Origin: CADEED01 sp043747875
Lineage (GTDB): Bacteria; Pseudomonadota; Gammaproteobacteria; Steroidobacterales; Steroidobacteraceae
DNA: 64,000 nucleotides
Assembly (NCBI GenBank): GCA_043747875.1
Contig: JAYTOI010000155.1
Coordinates: forward strand, 1-64,000
Reading direction: 5' to 3'
Positions 1 through 6,174 of the stretch are shown here, piece after piece. The translations under genes and the position numbers were made by a program. Numbering within the stretch: position 1 is the stretch's first letter; the number at the start of each line of letters is the position of its first letter. Below the pieces are notes generated by a model. It was not told the origin of the DNA. It searched no databases and saw nothing but the letters and a program-made list of their open reading frames with translations.

Positions 1-64
1 ACGAGGAATACCTTCGCTTGAAGGTCCTCACTTGCATGCTGCCTAAGCTTTGATCGAAAACTGA

Positions 65-562
65 TCAACTTTCACCCACACTAAGTCCGGAAGACCCTAC
101 AAAAAATATGCGTTTGTTAGACCGAAACTTCAGATCGAGCGCGACGTCCAGAAGTCCACCCTGGCCATTCGCCAGCACCGTCGGAACTCCGGCAATCGGA
201 TCGGACACCACGCCGTCCTTGCCGACCATGCGAAGGGTGCCGGCTTTCTCTGTGACGAGGTATCGTCCATCGGGCAGCAACGCGACTGACCATGGACGTG
301 TCAGCTTATCGGTGATCGTCACCGCCTGAACCGGGACCGACGCCCGATAGGGCGCTCTCGTCTGACCGGCGAACTCAGGTTTGTCGTCGGCCTTCTCGGG
401 CGGCCTCGTTTCGTTCGGCTGGCCTTCGATCTTCGGCGATGGCGGAAACGGGCGCTGCCGAGCCGCGGCGGGCGGCGCGGGGCTCGGGCCCTGTTGTGCT
501 TGAGCGGCGATGACGCCCATGCAAAGCGCGCAAATCGCGCACGTGACAAATCTTCGAAACAT
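65..562 (-). pseudogene. PQQ-dependent aldose sugar dehydrogenase, N-terminal fragment
   Basis: The 165-residue product has a signal peptide (AICALCMGVIAAQAQ), a proline-rich linker, then the start of the glucose/sorbosone dehydrogenase propeller: 'LTRPWSVALLPDGRYLVTEKAG' style sequence at about residues 85-105 and 'GQGGLLDVALDLKF' at about 135-150. Complete periplasmic enzymes of this family run to about 370-400 residues, so only the first quarter of the propeller is present. After 'SNKRIFF' the sequence stops resembling the family, and all three leftward frames hit a stop within 30 bases, so a single frameshift does not rescue it. The start at 562 is supported by GGAGG eight bases upstream. 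It sits directly downstream of the SMP-30-like gene. Family assignment rests on motif similarity; the truncation is seen directly. Confidence 0.6.
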
Positions 563-594
563 CAGGTTGCCTCCACGAAAACGCTGCAATGGGT

Positions 595-1719
595 CTATCG
601 TCGTGACGATCGCCGAGGAGACCAGATGCCCTTGAGCGAAACAAAGGCGAGGCCGTTGTTGGCGTTCATGGGAATGACGAGCTGGTTGGCGCCCGAGTCG
701 TAGCACATCGAGGCGGCAGACGGGATGTTCTCGGCGATGAGCATTGCGGGCTTGCCGGGCGCAATCATCGAGATACCGCCCAGTCGCACGCTCGATACGA
801 ATTTGACGCCGTCGGGCATGATCACGAGCCCGTCGTTTCCGGCTTGCGCGGCCTGTTCCGTCTTCATGACGCGCCCGTCCGGCGCGAACGAAATCACGTC
901 GGGACTGCCGATGTTGACCACGACGACATTGCCGGCGCCGTCCACCTCAATGCCATTTGGAATGTTGAGCGGCGCACCCTGTACGAACACAGAGGTCTGG
1001 CCATCCGGCGCGAGCTTCCATACGGTCCAGGTTTCCGGCTTGTCGGCGGCGCCGGTATTGGTGCCATACACCGTGCCATCCGCGGCAACGGCAATGTCGT
1101 TCAACCAGGGTGATCCCGGTACGGTGACCGATTTGAGCGGGCGTCCCGTCGCCAGGTCAAAGGTGCGCACCACAGCGACGCTGGGAGTGTTCTGGCCGAG
1201 GTTCGTGGTATCCGGTGTGCCGCCATCGCGATCGGCGAAGTACAGCACGCCCTTGTGCAGAAAGCTGCCGAACGGCTCGTTGAAAACCAGCGGCGGCGTC
1301 ATGCTGTCGCGTTCGGCGCCGGCGTTCTGCACGCCTATCCAGCGCGGCGTATGCACGCTGCCGTCGTGATTGATGAACGCGATCCAGGCATCATTCGTGC
1401 GCACCGCCTGGCCTACTCCGCGCGACGGCGCCACGATCACGCCGCGGCCCGGGTCATAGACGCAGCTCTCGACGGAATAGAGTGCGCCATACATGCGCAC
1501 GTTCTTGGACGCCGGTGCAAACGCGGTCGGCGGCGGTTGGGTGCCGGTCGCGGGTGGGGCAACCGGCAGGCCCACACCGGGAGTTCCCACGTTGTAATCG
1601 CGCGGCTGCGGTGGGGGTTGTTGGGCGAAGGCCTCGCCGGCAAAGGCGACCAACGCCAATACGCTGACCGGCGCGAGATTCTTCAAATGTCGCAGGGACA
1701 AATCGATATTCGTCGACAT
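595..1719 (-). CDS. secreted SMP-30/gluconolactonase-like beta-propeller protein
   Basis: This 374-residue exported protein has an N-terminal signal (SVLALVAFAGEAFAQ), a Pro-rich linker to about residue 65, and repeated propeller blades typical of the SMP-30/gluconolactonase/LRE-like group, for example 'LNDIAVAADGTVYGTN', 'IPNGIEVDGAGNVVVVN' and 'GNDGLVIMPDG'. Such proteins usually hydrolyse sugar lactones or bind metals in the periplasm; the substrate cannot be read here. The ATG at 1719 is preferred because GGGTGG lies seven bases upstream; an in-frame GTG at 1728 would add three residues. It is divergent from the cytochrome c gene at 1793, and the sugar-dehydrogenase fragment follows it, so the trio may once have formed a periplasmic sugar-oxidation module (inference). 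Confidence 0.75.
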   Translation of the reverse strand: MSTNIDLSLRHLKNLAPVSVLALVAFAGEAFAQQPPPQPRDYNVGTPGVGLPVAPPATGTQPPPTAFAPASKNVRMYGALYSVESCVYDPGRGVIVAPSRGVGQAVRTNDAWIAFINHDGSVHTPRWIGVQNAGAERDSMTPPLVFNEPFGSFLHKGVLYFADRDGGTPDTTNLGQNTPSVAVVRTFDLATGRPLKSVTVPGSPWLNDIAVAADGTVYGTNTGAADKPETWTVWKLAPDGQTSVFVQGAPLNIPNGIEVDGAGNVVVVNIGSPDVISFAPDGRVMKTEQAAQAGNDGLVIMPDGVKFVSSVRLGGISMIAPGKPAMLIAENIPSAASMCYDSGANQLVIPMNANNGLAFVSLKGIWSPRRSSRR

Positions 1720-1792
1720 TGCTGCCACCCAGGGATTGTGACTTCTTCGAGGCTATTATCCTGCCCACGCGGCGGAAAATATCGGAGAGTTC

Positions 1793-2179
1793 ATGCTGGT
1801 TCGAATATCGACTATGCCATTTTTGCTGTTGGCGTTTGACGGCGCTGCGTGCGCGGCCGACGCGCTCGCCGGCAAGAATTACTTTACGCAAGCATGTGCG
1901 CAGTGCCACAGCGCCGAACCCGACGATGGCGGCGGTGAAACGGGCCCAACGCTGTTTCGTTTGTTTGGGCAGAGCGCGGCAGTCGCAGACGCAATGTTTC
2001 CCTATAGCAAGGCGCTCAAGGACTCCAAGTTCGTTTGGAACGTGGAAACATTGGATCGCTTCCTCGCCGATCCCCTGACTGTGGTACCGGGCACGATGAT
2101 GCCGCTGGCTATTCCTGCAAAAAAGGATCGGGACGATGTCATCGCGTACTTTCAATCACTGGTGGGCAGCACGAAGTAG
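1793..2179 (+). CDS. small periplasmic class I cytochrome c
   Basis: The 128-residue protein has a short hydrophobic leader (PFLLLAFDGAACA) followed by 'NYFTQACAQCHSAEP', a single CxxCH haem-attachment site near residue 37. The 'GPTLFRLFG' stretch and the C-terminal 'VVPGTMMPLAIP' supply the usual loop and the probable methionine axial ligand of cytochrome c2/c550-type domains. Length fits a one-haem carrier. The start has GGAG five to six bases upstream. Only 73 bases separate it from the divergent SMP-30-like gene, so the two promoters share one short region. It probably carries electrons in the periplasm; the partner dehydrogenase could be the truncated enzyme at 65-562, which is inference. 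Confidence 0.85.
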   Translation: MLVRISTMPFLLLAFDGAACAADALAGKNYFTQACAQCHSAEPDDGGGETGPTLFRLFGQSAAVADAMFPYSKALKDSKFVWNVETLDRFLADPLTVVPGTMMPLAIPAKKDRDDVIAYFQSLVGSTK

Positions 2180-2728
2180 CGCTCGCCGATTATCGACATC
2201 GCGAAGGGCAATCAGGAAGCACTGCGCGATTTGGCCAGATTCACCGAGGAGTCTCGCAAGAACGCTGCAGCCGCTGCTTCGAGATGCGGACCGAACTTTA
2301 GAGCCTCGGCGCGCAATTGCGCGATCGAGACTTGCGCATGGTCAAGCTCGCTGGTGTGCCCAATGTGCCAGCGCTCCAGTTGATGGGTTTGCACCTCGGG
2401 ATGGGATTGCGAGCACATCAGCCAGCGTGGACGGCGATATCAAACCCCGGTCGAACGCACGCCCTGGAGACCAGGTGCTTGCGGGCGTCATGTGGGACTT
2501 GGCGGTGCTTCGTCGTGCTCAGTCGTGACCAATGCAACGGATCATTTTGTAATCAGGAGGTCGCGGGTTCGATCCCTGCAGCCGGCACCACCTTGCAGAA
2601 CCGCTCTGATCGATGGCGCGCGCTTCAAACTGCAAACGCGGCGTCTTAACAAAACTTTACACGCGTGCGAATGGCGGGAAACGCGCGGCGGCCAGCATGC
2701 TCGTGTCCACCATCACACGGAGCTTCCA
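2180..2728. other. 549-base gene-poor stretch around a tRNA scar
   Basis: No open frame here has convincing protein character: the frames are short, arginine- or serine-rich and lack recognisable motifs. The only identifiable element is the 3' tRNA-Thr fragment at 2546-2590. The last ~90 bases should contain the promoter and ribosome site of the Spy-like gene starting at 2729. The appearance is of decayed DNA at an island boundary. Confidence 0.5.
2546..2590 (+). pseudogene. 3' half of tRNA-Thr(TGT), probable attachment-site remnant
   Basis: The sequence reads as a tRNA from the anticodon loop to the CCA end: loop TTTGTAA (anticodon TGT), 3' anticodon strand TCAGG, variable AGGTC, T-arm GCGGG-TTCGATC-CCTGC, acceptor strand AGCCGGC, discriminator A and CCA. 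It closely matches the 3' half of gammaproteobacterial tRNA-Thr(UGU). The five bases before the loop (ATCAT) do not pair with TCAGG and no GCCGGCT acceptor strand or D-arm lies upstream, so there is no 5' half. A break at the anticodon loop is the usual crossover point of tRNA-targeting tyrosine integrases. Confidence 0.8.
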
Positions 2729-3211
2729 ATGAACGATATTCCTCATAGCCCAAGACGCCGCCGCTTCGGCGGCCTGGCGATCGCGTTGTCGCTGATCGCA
2801 ATCACCGGCGGTGCGCTCGCCTTCGCGCACGCGGGCGGCAGTTGGCACCACGGCGGCAAGATGGCCGCACACTCCGTCGAGCAGCACCGCGAGCACATGC
2901 AAATGATGCTCACCAGGATCGGCGCGACGGACGCACAGAAAGCGCAGATCCCAGCCCTGCTCGAGCCAGCACTCAATGAGATGAAGGCGATGCACGAGCA
3001 GCACTCTGCCGCCCACGACCAGTTTCACGAAGCGCTGCTCGCGCCAAGTGTCGATCGCGCGCGCCTGGAACTGCTGCGCGCGGAGCACGTGAAGGCGCTC
3101 GACGCGGCAACCCGGCGCGTGCTCACGGCGATGTCGGACGCGGCCGAAATCCTGAGTCCCGAACAGCGTGCGGCGCTGGCGAAGGAGATCGCCAGGCATC
3201 ACGCCAACTAG
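2729..3211 (+). CDS. Spy/CpxP-like periplasmic protein
   Basis: This 160-residue protein has a positively charged N-terminus (PRRRRF), one hydrophobic segment (GLAIALSLIAITGGALAFA) acting as signal or anchor, a His-rich stretch (residues ~33-55) and a helical C-terminal region with two LTxxQ-like elements, 'ATDAQKAQIPALL' and 'LSPEQRAALAKEI'. That arrangement fits the Spy/CpxP/ZraP family of periplasmic chaperones and metal or envelope-stress sensors. It lies 54 bases upstream of an OmpR-type regulator and its kinase, the same partnership as CpxP with CpxRA, so it probably damps the kinase in the periplasm (inference). The start at 2729 places the signal segment correctly; longer upstream reading runs through the tRNA scar and is unlikely. 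Confidence 0.8.
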   Translation: MNDIPHSPRRRRFGGLAIALSLIAITGGALAFAHAGGSWHHGGKMAAHSVEQHREHMQMMLTRIGATDAQKAQIPALLEPALNEMKAMHEQHSAAHDQFHEALLAPSVDRARLELLRAEHVKALDAATRRVLTAMSDAAEILSPEQRAALAKEIARHHAN

Positions 3212-3265
3212 CTCGAGCGGCGGCCGGTGGCGCAGAATGGCGTGTCCTTTCAACGTCCGCGATGC

Positions 3266-3952
3266 ATGACGCGTGTTCTCCTGGTCGAAGACGATTCCCG
3301 CCTCGCCGCGATGGTTGCAGACTATCTCGGCGGGGCGGGTTTTCGCGTGGTCATCGCGGCCACCGGCTCCCACGCGAGCCAGCACATCGCGGGCGAAAGC
3401 TTCGACGCAGTAATCCTGGATCTCATGTTGCCGGACGCGGACGGCCTGGATCTTTGCCGCTGCATTCGCGCAAAGTCCGATCTGCCGCTGCTGATGCTCA
3501 CGGCACGCGGCGACCCGCTCGATCGCGTGGTGGGCCTGGAGCTCGGCGCCGATGACTATCTACCGAAACCATTCGAGCCGCGCGAGCTGCTGGCGCGGTT
3601 GCGCGCCATCCTGCGTCGTCGCAACCCGCACACGTCCAACGACGTGTTGCGGTTTGGCCGGCTCGAGATCGATCGCGCGGCGCGCGAGGTGCGCGTAGAC
3701 GGCCAGCGCAGGGCGATGACGGGCCACCAGTTCACGTTGCTGCTGGCGCTGGCAGAGCGCGCCGGCCGCGTATTGTCGCGTGAGGCACTCATGGACCTCA
3801 CCAAGGGAGAGGATCTCGGGGATTTCGACCGCTCGATCGACGTGCACATCTCGCGCCTGCGCGCGGCGATCGAAGATGACCCGAAGCGGCCACGCCGGAT
3901 CCTCACGCTGCGCGGCGCGGGCTATGTGTTCGCCAAAGAGCAGGATCGCTGA
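3266..3952 (+). CDS. OmpR/CpxR-family response regulator
   Basis: The 228-residue protein has a receiver domain (residues 1-115) with acidic pocket 'LLVEDD', phospho-acceptor Asp52 in 'VILDLMLPDADG', and the 'YLPKPFEP' lysine near residue 100. A winged-helix DNA-binding domain follows (about 130-225, ending 'ILTLRGAGYVFAKE'). This is the OmpR/PhoB class. The ATG at 3266 begins the canonical 'MTRVLLVEDD'; an in-frame start 39 bases upstream would add a non-conserved tail. It is followed four bases later by its sensor kinase and preceded by a Spy-like gene, so the three probably form one envelope-stress operon. Direct targets cannot be read from the sequence. Confidence 0.95.
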   Translation: MTRVLLVEDDSRLAAMVADYLGGAGFRVVIAATGSHASQHIAGESFDAVILDLMLPDADGLDLCRCIRAKSDLPLLMLTARGDPLDRVVGLELGADDYLPKPFEPRELLARLRAILRRRNPHTSNDVLRFGRLEIDRAAREVRVDGQRRAMTGHQFTLLLALAERAGRVLSREALMDLTKGEDLGDFDRSIDVHISRLRAAIEDDPKRPRRILTLRGAGYVFAKEQDR

Positions 3953-3956
3953 CCAG

Positions 3957-5204
3957 ATGCGCAAGCTGCACATGCACTTCTATCTCGCCATCCTGGGCAC
4001 GCTCGCCGCATTCCTCGTGGCGGGCGCCATGATCTGGCATCACTTCTCGTCCCCACAGAGTGCGGTGGCAGGAGTCGAGAGCGCGACCGCTTTCGCGGGT
4101 CGCCTGCTCGACGATGCACCGGCGGCGCAGCGGCGAAACGAGATCGTCGACGCGCTCGCCTTGCAGGTTCGCGCGGACGTGGCCCTGTACGACGCGCGTG
4201 GAACGTTGCTGTCGCAGCGCGGCTCGCCGCTGCTTCTCGCTGCCGATGAAATCAGGCGCGCCGGCTGGCTGCTCGACGACGGCGGCCCGGCATACATTCG
4301 GCTGCTGCGCGGCGGCGAGCACCTCGTAGTGCGCCCGCGGCATCACTTCCTCCGGCACGGCCTGCACATGGGGCTCATGCTCACAGGCATCGCCTTGACG
4401 CTCGCGTTGCTCACCTATCCCATCACGCGCGGCATCACCGCCCGCCTGGCGCGCCTGCAGGAAGGTGTCCGGCAGTTCGGCGCCGGCATCCTGAGCGCGC
4501 GCGTGCGAGTGGAGGGCCGCGACGAAGTAGCGATGCTGGCACGCAGTTTCAACGACTCCGCCGAACGCATCGAGCAGCTCGTGCGTGCACACCAGATGCT
4601 GCTCGCGAACTGTTCGCACGAGCTGCGCACCCCGCTGGCACGCATCCGGCTCACGATCGAGCGGCTGTCGGCAGCAGACCAGCAGGTCTCTGCCGAGCTC
4701 GTGCGCAATGTCATCGAGCTGGACACACTCATCGGCGAGATGCTGCTGGCGAGCCGTCTCGACGGCGGCCGGGGTCTGGAGCGGACCGAGCCGCTCGATC
4801 TGCTCGTGCTGGTGGCGGAAGAAGCCGCGCACTTCGATCTCGAAGTGAGTGGTGTGTCCGTCACGTTGATCGCCGATGCGGTGCTGATGAGGCGCCTGGT
4901 GCGCAACTTGCTCGAGAACGCACGCGTGCACGGCGGCGGCGCGACGGACATCCGGATCGAGCGCGACGAGCGTCACGTGCGCATCATCGTCGAAGACGCT
5001 GGTCCCGGCGTATCCGAGGTCAATCGCGACAAGATCTTCGAGCCGTTCTTTCGGGCGGGCGCGACCAGCCAGCCCCGCGGTGCGGGGCTGGGTCTGTCCA
5101 TCGTGAAGCAGATTGCGCGCGCACATGGTGGCGCCGTGGGCTATCTACCGCGGCCCGGCGGCGGCAGCCGCTTCATCGTCACTGTGCCGCGAGCACCGGA
5201 GTAA
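3957..5204 (+). CDS. CpxA/RstB-like sensor histidine kinase
   Basis: The 415-residue membrane kinase has TM1 at about 8-28, a periplasmic sensor of roughly 105 residues, TM2 at about 136-158, a HAMP linker, the dimerisation box 'NCSHELRTPLARIRL' with the phospho-accepting His near residue 221, and a complete ATPase domain: N box 'NLLENARVHG', 'VEDAGPGV', F box 'IFEPFF', and 'GAGLGLSIVK'. All catalytic motifs are intact. It starts four bases after the stop of the response regulator, so it is translationally linked to its partner. The compact periplasmic domain fits the CpxA/RstB group that senses envelope stress, here presumably modulated by the Spy-like protein encoded first in the operon (inference). 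Confidence 0.93.
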   Translation: MRKLHMHFYLAILGTLAAFLVAGAMIWHHFSSPQSAVAGVESATAFAGRLLDDAPAAQRRNEIVDALALQVRADVALYDARGTLLSQRGSPLLLAADEIRRAGWLLDDGGPAYIRLLRGGEHLVVRPRHHFLRHGLHMGLMLTGIALTLALLTYPITRGITARLARLQEGVRQFGAGILSARVRVEGRDEVAMLARSFNDSAERIEQLVRAHQMLLANCSHELRTPLARIRLTIERLSAADQQVSAELVRNVIELDTLIGEMLLASRLDGGRGLERTEPLDLLVLVAEEAAHFDLEVSGVSVTLIADAVLMRRLVRNLLENARVHGGGATDIRIERDERHVRIIVEDAGPGVSEVNRDKIFEPFFRAGATSQPRGAGLGLSIVKQIARAHGGAVGYLPRPGGGSRFIVTVPRAPE

Positions 5205-5371
5205 GAGATCGGCGGCTGGGCCGCAGAAGCCCGATCATCGACGACGCCAGCCTTCCTGCACGCGCGTACCCGTCAGACGCTATCCAGCGTGTCGAGGAAG
5301 CCTTCTGGGCAGCTCACCTGGAGGCGAAGTCTCCTGGCGTCGACATGAGCATCGTTGGTCTCCGAGCAGAC

Positions 5372-5662
5372 TCAATGCCGGTGGCCACGAGAGCCCGCGA
5401 AGCTGTCTTCGATGTATCGCGCGGCCACACCAATGTTGTGCCAGTAAAAGCGCCGCGTGCGAATGCCAACCAATTTGAACCAGGCCTGGAAGCCGTCGGT
5501 GGCGTTGCAGGTCAGGGTCACGTTGGCACTGGTTGGAAATCCGGCGTCGCGGCAGCGCTCGACGCAGGCCATCCTGTAGTTGGCCGCGCTCGCGGGGCCG
5601 GCGCCCGTGACGCATGCGGCGCCGAGCGCCGCCGCGAGACCTATCGATGTGTAGCGTTTCAT
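5372..5662 (-). CDS. small secreted cysteine-containing protein of unknown function
   Basis: The 96-residue product has a classical signal peptide (MKRYTSIGLAAALGAACVTGAGPASA, cleaved after ASA) and a mature part of about 70 residues with three cysteines in 'MACVERCRDAG' and 'LTCNATDG', suggesting a disulfide-stabilised periplasmic or secreted protein. A GGAAG motif sits six bases before the ATG. No family is recognised. It stands alone on the minus strand after the histidine kinase, convergent with it, 167 bases away. Confidence 0.55.
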   Translation of the reverse strand: MKRYTSIGLAAALGAACVTGAGPASAANYRMACVERCRDAGFPTSANVTLTCNATDGFQAWFKLVGIRTRRFYWHNIGVAARYIEDSFAGSRGHRH

Positions 5663-5860
5663 GGGTCTTCCTTACTTAACGCCCCCACGCGGACGCTAAC
5701 AACAGCGCAGGTGCGATCCGGGCGCCGACCACGCCGCGAAAATGCGGGACTGTGAGGAAAAGCCGTTCGTGACGATGTTGTGGCCGCAATCGAACGTGGG
5801 CGTGCTTCGTCCACGCAGCACCTAATGCCATCGCATCCACGCGGGTGTTAGGCTCGATCC

Positions 5861-6052
5861 ATGACAAAGACTCGCGACGAATTGTTTCGGCAGGCTTTGG
5901 CGCTCGGTGACGCGGACAAGGGTGAGTTGATCGCCGCGCTCATTCACAGTCTGGATTCGAGGATCGCTGTTAGGGCCGAAGCGGGCACTGGCGCGCCGTC
6001 GGATATTGACGCGCTGCTGTCGGACAAAGAGCTGGATCTGGCCTGCTCGTAG
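5861..6052 (+). CDS. addiction-module-component-like small protein (orphan)
   Basis: The 63-residue protein opens with 'RDELFRQALALGDADKGELIAALIHSLDS', resembling the short helical antitoxin-like 'addiction module component' family in which an L-x2-D-R-x-E-L-I-x2-L-I-x-S-L pattern recurs. Family members are usually 65-80 residues and precede a ParE/RelE-type toxin. No toxin frame follows: the next gene, 122 bases on, is a GGDEF-EAL protein. It may be an orphan antitoxin or an antitoxin remnant. Recognition is by pattern only. Confidence 0.5.
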   Translation: MTKTRDELFRQALALGDADKGELIAALIHSLDSRIAVRAEAGTGAPSDIDALLSDKELDLACS

Positions 6053-6174
6053 AATCGATCCCCGCCACTATCAGAATTCGCCTACAGGAAAGCGTGAACT
6101 GAACAGGCAAACTGCCGCGCACTTTCATCGATTCTCCACCCTGACAAGGATGGCTTAGGGGAGTTGAGCGCGGC

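Noticed and set aside
2500..2590. A complete tRNA-Thr gene
   Set aside because: No acceptor 5' strand or D-arm precedes the anticodon loop, and the 5' anticodon-stem bases do not pair.
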